Source of the DNA: Candidatus Brachythrix odensensis
GTDB taxonomy: Bacteria > Chloroflexota > Anaerolineae > J036 > Brachytrichaceae
Reading direction: 5' to 3'
NCBI GenBank assembly: GCA_016714465.1
Contig: JADKDT010000015.1
Span: 1-64,000, forward strand
DNA length: 64,000 bases
Shown here: one piece after another, positions 1 through 6,898 of the stretch
Layout: every line of letters begins with the position of its first letter
How positions within the stretch are numbered: the first letter of the stretch is position 1
Program-made: the position numbers and the translations under genes
The notes under the pieces: model-generated
What the model saw: only the letters and a program-made list of their open reading frames with translations
The model's database searches: none
What the model was told of the DNA's origin: nothing

Positions 1-268
1 GAATTACTTGCCGGAGAGTGACGCTCCTTGGGTACAGGCGTGATGGTTGAACACAAGTCGCAAGTCTATCTTCCCGATGCCGCAGTAGTGGGAAAATATT
101 CAACTACGATGGTGGCGCACAGGCGGGGCATTGGAGGTGGTGCCCGTGGCCGCCATCCACGCCCGCGGTAGGAGAGACTACTACAGCTTCGGCGGGGCGG
201 TCGTGGCGATGAAGGACGGGGTGATGAACGCGGCGCCACGCACGCTGAGCTACCTGCACGGCGACCAC

Positions 269-293
269 CCTTCGACTTCGCTCCTGGACAGGC
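269..293 (+). repeat. 25-nt repeat insertion 1 in the RHS remnant
   Basis: It starts ccttcgacttcgctc and ends ggacaggc. It sits exactly between the codons for HGDH and LGS of the RHS core. Its length is not a multiple of three, which explains the frame change. Confidence 0.65.
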
Positions 294-347
294 CTCGGCT
301 CCGTCTCGCTGACGACCAACAAAAGCGGACAGAAGGTGAGCGAACGC

Positions 348-371
348 CCCTTCTGCAGGCTCAGGGCAGGC
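348..371 (+). repeat. 24-nt repeat insertion 2 in the RHS remnant
   Basis: It starts cccttctgcaggctc and ends agggcaggc, matching the ends of insertion 1. It is in frame and separates the SGQKVSER block from the CYKP block. Confidence 0.6.
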
Positions 372-386
372 TGCTACAAGCCAGGC

Positions 387-410
387 GCCTGTCCCGAGCG
401 CCAGCGAGAG
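387..410 (-). repeat. 24-nt repeat insertion 3, inverted copy
   Basis: The plus strand reads gcctgtcccgagcgc and then cagcgagag, the reverse complement of the same repeat type. GGC lies on both sides (384-386 and 411-413), which could be a 3-nt target duplication or chance. Confidence 0.5.
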
Positions 411-452
411 GGCGAATTGCGCTGGAGTAGCGGCGCGGTCATGCCGACCGAC

Positions 453-491
453 CCTTCGACGGACCGGTAATCGGGTCCGCTCAGGGCAGGC
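453..491 (+). repeat. 39-nt repeat insertion 4 with internal hairpin
   Basis: It shares the ccttcgac start and the gctcagggcaggc end with the other copies, and carries a central ggacc...ggtcc hairpin between them. It lies in frame between the MPTD and TFAGQR blocks of the RHS core. Confidence 0.6.
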
Positions 492-593
492 GTCACGTTC
501 GCTGGCCAGCGGGCGGGTAGTTACGGGCCCATATTTCTGCGCCGGATACTGCGGCTCACCTTTGCTTCGTCTCCGGCCTAATCTACGGTAGCG

Positions 594-632
594 CATTCGT
601 CCCGCGCCAATCCGCGTATAATCCCGACCCTG
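594..632 (+). promoter_or_regulatory. Promoter of the arginine operon, leaderless type
   Basis: There is a perfect TATAAT -10 box at 617-622. No good -35 box is visible at the usual distance (594-599 reads cattcg). The expected start of transcription, about 7-10 nt after the box, falls on or just before the GTG at 632, so the leader peptide below would be translated from a leaderless transcript. Confidence 0.6.
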
Positions 633-715
633 TGAATCGAAACGCGTTTGAACGTCGCGCCCGTCGTCGCCCCAGGCCAGGGATCGCCAGCCTGCGCGTT
701 CGGCGTTGCGTGTAG
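632..715 (+). CDS. Arginine-rich leader peptide (attenuator), 27 codons
   Basis: A GTG-initiated ORF begins nine nt after the TATAAT box and ends at TAG 713-715. Ten of 27 codons are Arg (codons 3, 8, 9, 11-13, 15, 22, 24, 25), including runs of two and three. It lies upstream of a Rho-independent terminator (744-778) and the arginine gene argC. This is the layout of classical amino-acid attenuators such as the his and trp leaders: scarce charged tRNA-Arg would stall the ribosome on the Arg runs and change the downstream fold. A possible switch is AGGCC at 674-678, which can pair either with GCCTG at 690-694 or with GGCCT of the terminator arm at 745-749. Caveat: GC-rich DNA often encodes Arg by chance. 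The promoter, the stop and the terminator together make chance unlikely. The regulatory mechanism itself is inferred. Confidence 0.62.
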   Translation: MNRNAFERRARRRPRPGIASLRVRRCV

Positions 716-743
716 ACGCGACTTCTCGGACAAGGCGGATCTT

Positions 744-778
744 GGGCCTCTGACATGTGTTGGAGGCCCTTTCTTTTT
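744..778 (+). terminator. Rho-independent terminator/attenuator in the argC leader
   Basis: A perfect 7-bp stem, GGGCCTC (744-750) with GAGGCCC (763-769), has a 12-nt loop and is followed by TTTCTTTTT. It lies between the operon promoter and argC with no gene ending just before it except the leader peptide. A regulated (attenuating) role is therefore more likely than end-of-transcript termination. Confidence 0.7.
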
Positions 779-808
779 GCGGCGCGGCCGCAAGCAAGGA
801 GAGACAGC

Positions 809-1840
809 ATGATCAACATCGGCATCTTTGGCGCGACGGGCTATACCGGGGTGGAGACGCTCCGCCTGCTGCAGCGGCACGGCCATGCCCGCCTGGCCTT
901 CGCCCACTCGGACAGCAATGCCGGGATGCGCCTGTCCGATGTCATTGCCTGCCCCTACGACGTTCCGCTGATTAAGGCCGATGACGCCCCGCTGGACAAG
1001 GTCGATGTGGTGTTCTCCTGCCTGCCGCATGGGCCCTCGGCTGAGCTGTGCGCGCGGGTCCTCAAGGCCGGCAAGAAGGTCGTCGACTTTTCGGCCGATT
1101 TCCGGCTGCGCGATGTCGCGGTCTACGAATCCACCTACAAGCACACCCACCCGCATCCGGGTCTGATCGCGGAAGCCGTCTACGGCCTGCCCGAGATCTA
1201 TCGGGCCGACATCGCTGCGGCTGATCTTGTAGCCAATCCCGGTTGCTATCCGACCAGCGTCGTGCTCGGCGCGCTGCCCCTGCTCGAGTCCGGCGCGCTG
1301 GCCGACCCGATCATCATCGCCGACAGCAAGAGCGGGGTGAGCGGGGCGGGCCGCAAGCCCAGCCAGAGCACCCACTTCGTCGAGGTCAGCGAGAACCTGG
1401 CCCCCTACAACGTCGGCAACATCCACCGCCATGTGCCCGAGATCAATCAGACCCTGAACGAGGTGGACGGCGGGCGCAGCCCAGGCGGGGTCAACGTGAT
1501 CTTCACCCCGCACCTGCTGCCGATCAATCGGGGCATGCTCAGCGCGCTGTACTTTCGCCTGACGCCCGAGGCGATGAAGATCGATTGGCAGGCGGCCTTT
1601 GCCAGCCGTTTCGAGGGTGAACCCTTTGTCAAAGTCCTGCCCAAGGGCCAGACCGCGACCATCGCCCATGTCGCCCGGACCAACCTGTGCGCGCTGTCGA
1701 TCCACCCCATGGGCGGCGCGTTGGGCGACCGGCTGCTGGTCATCTCGTGCATCGACAACCTGACCAAGGGCGCGGCCGGCCAGGCCCTGCAGAGCATGAA
1801 CCTGATGTTCGGCCTCGATGAGACCGAGGGGTTGCTCTAG
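809..1840 (+). CDS. argC: N-acetyl-gamma-glutamyl-phosphate reductase
   Basis: It reduces N-acetylglutamyl-5-phosphate to the semialdehyde with NADPH, the third step of arginine synthesis, in the cytoplasm. The N-terminus INIGIFGATGYTGVETLRLL is the family's nucleotide-binding motif. The NPGCYPTSV block carries the catalytic Cys, and SGVSGAGRKPS and the HRHVPEI segment are typical. The 343-residue length fits the family. I chose ATG 809 because aaggagag lies just upstream (795-802) and the protein then starts at the conserved strand; a longer in-frame start at 755 lies inside the terminator loop. It is the first full gene of the operon and is probably controlled by the leader upstream. Confidence 0.96.
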   Translation: MINIGIFGATGYTGVETLRLLQRHGHARLAFAHSDSNAGMRLSDVIACPYDVPLIKADDAPLDKVDVVFSCLPHGPSAELCARVLKAGKKVVDFSADFRLRDVAVYESTYKHTHPHPGLIAEAVYGLPEIYRADIAAADLVANPGCYPTSVVLGALPLLESGALADPIIIADSKSGVSGAGRKPSQSTHFVEVSENLAPYNVGNIHRHVPEINQTLNEVDGGRSPGGVNVIFTPHLLPINRGMLSALYFRLTPEAMKIDWQAAFASRFEGEPFVKVLPKGQTATIAHVARTNLCALSIHPMGGALGDRLLVISCIDNLTKGAAGQALQSMNLMFGLDETEGLL

Positions 1841-1841
1841 C

Positions 1842-2417
1842 GTGGCAAACCACGAGATTTCCCGGAATCGGCATGCCCCGGCGGAGCCGGGGCATGCCGA
1901 TTCCGGGCCAATACGAACTGCCGGGTTCGCCATCCGCGAAGCGGTGAGCGCGGCGGATGTCGAAGCCGTGCGAGCGCTGCTGCGAGACTACATGGCCGAG
2001 CAGGGATTGACCCCCGGCAGCAGCCCACGGGCGTATGAGGATCTCAAGGATCTGCCTGGGCGTTATGCGCGCCCCTCCGGGCGGCTGCTGCTCGCCCTGC
2101 AAGATGGCCAGCCGGCCGGCTGTGGCGGTCTGACGGATGTGCCCGGACCGGACGGCCCGATCCCGGGCTGGACCGAGATGAAGCGGGTCTATCTGGCCCC
2201 GGGATTTCGCGGGCTGGGGCGCGGGCGGGCGCTGGCCCAGGCCCTGCTTGGGCAGGCGCGCGAAGCGGGATACACTCGGGTGGTGTTGAGCACCCGCATT
2301 CGCTGGCGTGAGGCGCACGCCATGTATCACTCCCTCGGCTTCCGCGAGATCGCGCCGTTCAAACACAAACCCGAAGACATGGGCGACCTGCAATTCATGG
2401 CGTTGGACCTGGCATGA
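1842..2417 (+). CDS. GNAT family N-acetyltransferase
   Basis: A GCN5-related acetyltransferase. The core shows the common GNAT pattern: LPGRYARPSGRLLLA, then EMKRVYLAPGFRGLGRGRALAQALL (acetyl-CoA-binding R/QxxGxG/A region), then YHSLGFREI. It is closely related to the N-terminal half of the next gene, so the two look like a tandem duplication. The substrate is unknown; an acetyl-glutamate role is suggested only by the operon. The start is uncertain. GTG 1842 has GAGGGG ten nt upstream, but it would translate a 47-nt palindrome (1861-1907) into the N-terminus. A downstream GTG at 1944 would trim the first strand of the fold. The end overlaps the next start (ATGA). Confidence 0.85.
   Translation: MANHEISRNRHAPAEPGHADSGPIRTAGFAIREAVSAADVEAVRALLRDYMAEQGLTPGSSPRAYEDLKDLPGRYARPSGRLLLALQDGQPAGCGGLTDVPGPDGPIPGWTEMKRVYLAPGFRGLGRGRALAQALLGQAREAGYTRVVLSTRIRWREAHAMYHSLGFREIAPFKHKPEDMGDLQFMALDLA
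1861..1907. repeat. Palindrome family copy 1 (22-bp arms)
   Basis: A perfect inverted repeat with a 3-nt loop (gga, 1883-1885). The inner core is ccccggc/gccgggg and the outer arm reads cccggaatcggcatg. It lies between argC and the GNAT domain and is read in frame if the gene starts at 1842. No T-run follows. Confidence 0.9.
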
Positions 2418-3673
2418 ACATCATCGAAGCGCGCACCGAGGCCCACTTTGACGCCGTGCGGCGCCTGCTGGCCGCCTATATCGCCGAGCAAGGCTTCAGC
2501 CCCAACACCAGCTCGATCTTCAGAGACCTGGGCGAGTTGCCTGGTCGTTATGCGCCGCCGGAAGGCCGCTTTCTCCTGGCGATGAGCGGCGATGAGCCAG
2601 TAGGCTGCATCGGCCTGGCCAAGGCCACCGATGAGATCGGCGAGCTCAAGCGCCTGTATGTGTCGCCCGCCCGGCGCGGTGCGGGCGTGGGCCGGGCCTT
2701 GTGCGCCGAGTTGATCGCCCAGGCCCGCGCGGCCGGCTACCAACAGCTCGCCCTGAGCGCCCGCGACGCGTGGAAGCCGGCCGTTACCCTGTTTCAGTCG
2801 TTGGGTTTTCGAATCGCGCGGCCGTTCAAGCCGGTCAAGCCGATCGACCTGGTCTTCATGAGCCTCGACCTGACGATCGCGCCGCCGGCGCTCAAGCCGG
2901 TGTCGAGCGCCCAGATCTTCAAGGTTAGCGGGAGCGACCTGGACGATCCCAAGTTCTCGGCCGCCCTTGCCCGCGAGCTGGCCAACCGCTGGCGGGCGGG
3001 CACCCGCCTGGCCCTCGTCCACGGCGGGGGCAAGGAGCTGACCGACCTGCTGACCGCGCTGCAGATCCCGACCCGCTTTTCGGACGGGTTGCGGGTGACC
3101 ACCCGGGCAGGCCGGGACGCCGCATTGATGGTGCTGAGCGGGCTGGCCAACAAGCGCCTGACCGCCGCCATCGTCGGCGAGGGTGTCTCTGCGTTGGGCG
3201 TGTGCGGTATCGACGCCGGCGTCGTGCGGGTCGAGCGGATCAACGACGAGCTGCAGTTTGTGGGCAAACCGGTGGCGGTGCGCGCCTCGATCCTGGCGGC
3301 CTGGCTCGATGCCGGCCTGCTGCCCGTCATCGCCCCGATGTCGCTGGGCGTCGACGGCGAGATCTATAACGTCAACGCCGATCACGTCGCTGGCGCGATT
3401 GCGGCCGCGATGGGGGCCGAGCTCCTGACCTTCATCACCAACGTGCCCGGCGTGCTGGACCAGCAGGCCACCCTCATCCCGACCCTGACCGAACGCCGGA
3501 CCGAAGCCCTGATCGCCGACGGCACCATCAGCGGCGGGATGATCCCCAAGGTTCGCACCTGTCTTGAAGCGCTCGCGGCCGGTGTCAGCCGGGTGCGCAT
3601 CACAAATCTCGCCGGCGTCAGCGCCGGCACCGGCACCGTGTTTACCCATCAGGCGCCCGCGCCGTCGCCCTAA
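2414..3673 (+). CDS. argB: GNAT domain fused to acetylglutamate kinase
   Basis: Residues about 1-155 are a GNAT domain (IAEQGFSP, LPGRYAPPEGRFLLA, ELKRLYVSPARRGAGVGRAL, FQSLGF). Residues about 165-415 are an amino-acid kinase of the ArgB type: VHGGGKELTDLL, SDGLRVTTRAG, GLANKRLTA, NVNADHVAGAIAAAMGAE, ITNVPGVLD and SGGMIPKV. ArgB phosphorylates N-acetylglutamate, the second step of the pathway. Known bifunctional NAGS/NAGK proteins (for example in Xanthomonas) have the kinase first and the GNAT second; here the order is reversed. The GNAT half resembles the preceding gene, which stops where this one continues into the kinase. Whether the GNAT domain makes N-acetylglutamate cannot be told from sequence. 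It overlaps the preceding gene by 4 nt (ATGA). Confidence 0.92.
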   Translation: MNIIEARTEAHFDAVRRLLAAYIAEQGFSPNTSSIFRDLGELPGRYAPPEGRFLLAMSGDEPVGCIGLAKATDEIGELKRLYVSPARRGAGVGRALCAELIAQARAAGYQQLALSARDAWKPAVTLFQSLGFRIARPFKPVKPIDLVFMSLDLTIAPPALKPVSSAQIFKVSGSDLDDPKFSAALARELANRWRAGTRLALVHGGGKELTDLLTALQIPTRFSDGLRVTTRAGRDAALMVLSGLANKRLTAAIVGEGVSALGVCGIDAGVVRVERINDELQFVGKPVAVRASILAAWLDAGLLPVIAPMSLGVDGEIYNVNADHVAGAIAAAMGAELLTFITNVPGVLDQQATLIPTLTERRTEALIADGTISGGMIPKVRTCLEALAAGVSRVRITNLAGVSAGTGTVFTHQAPAPSP

Positions 3674-3689
3674 TCAATTCACCCAATCC

Positions 3690-5030
3690 ATGTCAAAGAT
3701 CCTTACCTCTCTCCCCGTTGGCGAGCGCATCGGCATCGCTTTTTCGGGCGGCCTCGACACATCGGCGGCCGTCGGCTGGATGAAGTCCAAGGGCGGCATC
3801 CCATACGCGTATACGGCCAACCTGGGCCAATACGACGAGGTCGATTTCGACGACATTCCCCGCCGCGGGCTGCGCTACGGCGCCGAAAAAGCCCGCATCA
3901 TCGACTGCCGCAAGCAGCTCGCCCACGAGGGGCTGGTGGCATTGCAGTGCGGGGCCTGGCATATCAGCAGCGCCGGGCGGACCTACTTCAACACCACTCC
4001 GCTGGGCCGGGCCGTGACCGGGACGATGCTGGTCGAGGCGATGAAGGAGGACGGGGTCAGCATCTGGGGCGATGGCTCGACCTACAAGGGCAACGATATC
4101 GAGCGCTTCTACCGCTACGGGCTGCTGGCCAACCCCGATCTCAAGATCTACAAGCCCTGGCTCGATCCGCAGTTCATCACCGAATTGGGCGGGCGCAAGG
4201 AGATGAGCGAATGGCTGATCGCCAACGGCTTCGAGTACCGCTCGAGCGTGGAGAAGGCCTACTCGACCGATGCCAATTTGTGGGGGGCCACCCACGAGGC
4301 CAAGCAGCTCGAGTTCCTGAACCAGAGCATGTATCTGGTCCAGCCGATCATGGGTGTGCGCTACTGGGATCCGACGGTCGAGATCGAGCCCGAGGCGGTC
4401 AAGATCGCCTTTGAGGGCGGCTTCCCGGTTTCGATCAACGACGTGGAATACAAGGACGCCGTGGCCCTGGTCGTCGAGGCAAATGCCATCGGCGGGCGGC
4501 ATGGCCTGGGCATGAGTGACCAGGTCGAGAACCGGATTATCGAGGCCAAGAGCCGGGGCATCTACGAAGCGCCGGGTATGGCCTTGCTGTTCATCGCCTA
4601 CGAGCGGCTGGTCAGCGCCATCCACAACGAAGGCACCCAGGACAACTACCGGACGCTGGGGCGCAAGCTCGGTCGGTTGCTCTACGAGGGCCGCTGGTTT
4701 GATCCGCAGGCGCTGATGTTGCGCGAAAGCCTGGAGCGTTGGGTGGGCAAGGCCGTCACCGGCGAGGTGACGATCGAGCTGCGCCGGGGCGAAGACTACA
4801 CGATCACCAATACCAGTGGACCACACCTGACCTACCACCCGGAACGGCTGACGATGGAGAGCGGGCAGGGCGAGTTTGGGCCGACCGACCGGATCGGCCA
4901 GCTCACCATGCGCAACCTGGACATTGCTGACAGCCGGCAGAAGCTGAAGGTCTACGGCGACGCGGGCGTGATGCGGCTGCCGTCGGGCGGCGATGCCGGG
5001 CTGCTCGATACGTTTACCGGCACAGACTGA
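3690..5030 (+). CDS. argG: Argininosuccinate synthase, E. coli-type
   Basis: It joins citrulline and aspartate with ATP to give argininosuccinate. The N-terminal PP-loop IAFSGGLDTSAAVGWM and long blocks such as CRKQLAHEGL, YFNTTPLGRAVTGTMLV, IWGDGSTYKGNDIERFYRYG, GGRHGLGMSDQVENRIIEAK and TDRIGQLTMRNLDI closely follow the roughly 447-residue gamma-proteobacterial subfamily; this one has 446. ATG 3690 is 17 nt after argB ends. A second argininosuccinate synthase of the other subfamily follows directly, so one copy may have been acquired by transfer. The 3' end is followed by a palindrome (5038-5080). Confidence 0.95.
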   Translation: MSKILTSLPVGERIGIAFSGGLDTSAAVGWMKSKGGIPYAYTANLGQYDEVDFDDIPRRGLRYGAEKARIIDCRKQLAHEGLVALQCGAWHISSAGRTYFNTTPLGRAVTGTMLVEAMKEDGVSIWGDGSTYKGNDIERFYRYGLLANPDLKIYKPWLDPQFITELGGRKEMSEWLIANGFEYRSSVEKAYSTDANLWGATHEAKQLEFLNQSMYLVQPIMGVRYWDPTVEIEPEAVKIAFEGGFPVSINDVEYKDAVALVVEANAIGGRHGLGMSDQVENRIIEAKSRGIYEAPGMALLFIAYERLVSAIHNEGTQDNYRTLGRKLGRLLYEGRWFDPQALMLRESLERWVGKAVTGEVTIELRRGEDYTITNTSGPHLTYHPERLTMESGQGEFGPTDRIGQLTMRNLDIADSRQKLKVYGDAGVMRLPSGGDAGLLDTFTGTD

Positions 5031-5037
5031 TTTTCTT

Positions 5038-5080
5038 CGGAGTTGGTATTCCCCGGCGAAGCCGGGGAATACCAACTCCG
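5038..5080. repeat. Palindrome family copy 2 (20-bp arms)
   Basis: A perfect inverted repeat around the loop gaa (5058-5060). The core is ccccggc/gccgggg and the outer arm reads cggagttggtatt. It fills the gap between the two argininosuccinate synthase ORFs and ends 7 nt before the NAGS start, leaving no room for a normal ribosome site. Confidence 0.9.
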
Positions 5081-5087
5081 GATCATC

Positions 5088-6893
5088 ATGCAAGCTGATA
5101 TTCGACAAGCCGTTCTCGACGACGTGCCGGGCATTGTCCGGCTCGTGGCCGACAACGCGCGCCGGGGCGGGCTGCTCCCACGCAGTGAGGCCAACATCCG
5201 CGCGTCGATCGACAATTTCCTGGTTGCCGAACTTGACGGCAGGGTGATCGGCTGCGGTTCACTGCTCCCGATGAGCGCAAATCTTGCTGAGTTGCGCTCG
5301 CTGGCGGTGGATGCCGAGATTCGGGGCGGGGGGATTGGCGCCCGGCTGGTCGCCCGCCTGATCGATGCCGCGCGGGAGAGGCAGTTCTCGACGCTGTTTG
5401 CGCTCACCCGGGCGATCACGTTTTTCGAGAAGTGCGGCTTCACCATCACCCCCAAGGAAAACTTCCCGGAGAAGGTCTGGAACGATTGCGTGGCCTGCCC
5501 GCTGCTCGCGAACTGCGATGAAGTGGCGGTCACGCTCGAGCTCGATGATGCGCAGGAAGCGCCGATTCCCAACGAAGGGTTCGCCATCCTGGAACCGGCC
5601 CAGTTGCTGGCCGAGCGGAGGAAGGGAAAGATGTCCAAACGCCAAAACGTCAACAAAGTCGTGCTCGCCTATAGCGGCGGGCTGGACACATCCGTAATCG
5701 TGCCCTGGCTGAAGGAGAACTATGGCTGCGAGGTCGTGGCCTTTGTCGCCGATGTGGGGCAGGGAGATGACCTTGATGCGATCCGCGACAAGGCGCTCAA
5801 GAGCGGGGCCAGCAAGGTCGTCATCGAAGACCTGCGCAACGAGTTCGCCAAGGAGTATCTCTTCCCGCTGGTGCAGAGCGGGGCCGCCTACGAGCACGGT
5901 TATCTGCTGGGAAGCGCGATTTCGCGCCCGCTAATCGCCAAATATCAGGTCGACGTTGCCTCGCGCGAGGGCGCCGACGCAGTCGCACACGGCGCAACGG
6001 GGAAAGGCAACGACCAGGTCCGCTTCGAGTTGACCTATATGGCCTTGAATCCGCGCCTCAAAGTCATCGCGCCCTGGCGCGAGTGGGCGTTCAAAGGGCG
6101 CGAGGACCTGATCGCCTACGCTAAAAGGATGCATGTGCCGCTGGGCTACGGGGTGAAGAACAACTACACTCGCGATGGAAACCTCTGGCACCTCAGCCAT
6201 GAAGGCGGCGATCTGGTCGACCCGTGGATCGCGCCGAGCGAAAGCGTCTATGAGCGCAGCGTTTCGCCCGAGACGGCGCCGGACACGCCGGACTATGTCG
6301 AGGTCGAGTTTGTCAGCGGCGTGCCGCGCCGGGTGAATGGCAAGAGCATGGGCGCGGCCGAGATCATCCTGCTGCTCAACGAGTTTGGCCTGAAGCACGG
6401 GGTGGGGCGGGTCGACATGGTCGAGAACCGGCTGGTCGGGATGAAGAGCCGGGCGGTCTACGAGACACCGGGTGGCACGATTCTGCGGGTGGCCCATCAG
6501 GGCATCGAACAGCTCACCCTGGACCGTGAGACGACGGCCTTCAAACAGGTGGCCGCGCTCAAGTTCGCCGACATCATCTACGACGGGCGCTGGTTCACCC
6601 CCCTGCGCGACGCGCTGCAGGCCTTTATCTCCGTCACCCAGCGCGATGTGACCGGGACGGCCCGGGTGCGCCTGTTCAAGGGTGTGGCCACCCTGGCCGG
6701 CCGCAAAGCGACTTACTCGCTCTATCGCGAGGACCTGGCCACGTTCTCGCGCGATGAGGTCTACAATCAACGCGACGCCGACGGCTTCATCCGGCTGTTC
6801 GGACTGCCGATGCGGGTGAAGGCCCAGGTCGATCTGAATCGAATTGTGCGCGCGGCGCCGATGGATCCGGCGCCCGGCGACAAGCGCGACTAA
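5088..6893 (+). CDS. argG: Short N-acetylglutamate synthase read through into argininosuccinate synthase
   Basis: Residues about 1-170 are a short GNAT-type N-acetylglutamate synthase: DIRQAVLDDVPGI, the acetyl-CoA loop EIRGGGIGARLV, and the family hallmark FFEKCGFTITPKENFPEKVW followed by CPLLANCDEVAV. From residue 182 (ATG 5631) a complete second ArgG follows, with PP-loop VVLAYSGGLDTSVIVPWL and then HGATGKGNDQVRFE and NLWHLSHEGGDL, the roughly 400-residue B. subtilis-type subfamily. No stop separates the two. Yet a perfect GGAGG at 5617-5621 stands nine nt before ATG 5631, so free ArgG is probably made by internal initiation alongside, or instead of, the fusion. The first and last committed enzymes before argininosuccinate would thus share one ORF. 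ATG 5088 has no Shine-Dalgarno; the palindrome abuts it. Confidence 0.9.
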   Translation: MQADIRQAVLDDVPGIVRLVADNARRGGLLPRSEANIRASIDNFLVAELDGRVIGCGSLLPMSANLAELRSLAVDAEIRGGGIGARLVARLIDAARERQFSTLFALTRAITFFEKCGFTITPKENFPEKVWNDCVACPLLANCDEVAVTLELDDAQEAPIPNEGFAILEPAQLLAERRKGKMSKRQNVNKVVLAYSGGLDTSVIVPWLKENYGCEVVAFVADVGQGDDLDAIRDKALKSGASKVVIEDLRNEFAKEYLFPLVQSGAAYEHGYLLGSAISRPLIAKYQVDVASREGADAVAHGATGKGNDQVRFELTYMALNPRLKVIAPWREWAFKGREDLIAYAKRMHVPLGYGVKNNYTRDGNLWHLSHEGGDLVDPWIAPSESVYERSVSPETAPDTPDYVEVEFVSGVPRRVNGKSMGAAEIILLLNEFGLKHGVGRVDMVENRLVGMKSRAVYETPGGTILRVAHQGIEQLTLDRETTAFKQVAALKFADIIYDGRWFTPLRDALQAFISVTQRDVTGTARVRLFKGVATLAGRKATYSLYREDLATFSRDEVYNQRDADGFIRLFGLPMRVKAQVDLNRIVRAAPMDPAPGDKRD

Positions 6894-6898
6894 AAATC

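Larger units (their letters stand above)
87..545 (+). pseudogene. RHS/YD-repeat protein remnant, interrupted
   Basis: Piecewise translation gives the RHS-repeat-associated core signature: YYSFGGAVVAMKDG, then SYLHGDH, then LGSVSLTTNKSGQKVSE in a shifted frame, then YK, ELRW, SSGAVMPTD and TFAGQR. In RHS proteins these blocks are contiguous. Here they are separated by four short repeat insertions (269-293, 348-371, 387-410, 453-491). Removing the inserts restores the expected order, and the first (25 nt) accounts for the frame change at HGDH. Upstream, a degenerate VGKY-like block near 90-105 needs one added base to join. There is no start codon, no N-terminal repeat region, and no toxin or other C-terminus, so this is a decayed tail. 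It is read on the same strand as the arginine operon but has nothing to do with it. Confidence 0.7.

Noticed and set aside
632..778. T-box riboswitch upstream of argC
   Set aside because: A terminator is present, but I do not find the conserved T-box sequence or the specifier-stem arrangement. The Arg-rich ORF explains the leader better.
2327..3649. Minus-strand ORF of 440 codons across argB
   Set aside because: Antisense shadow of a clear acetylglutamate kinase; no start signal and no recognisable domain. The same holds for the long antisense frames at 578-1933, 9596-11317, 36929-38899 and 44563-45996.
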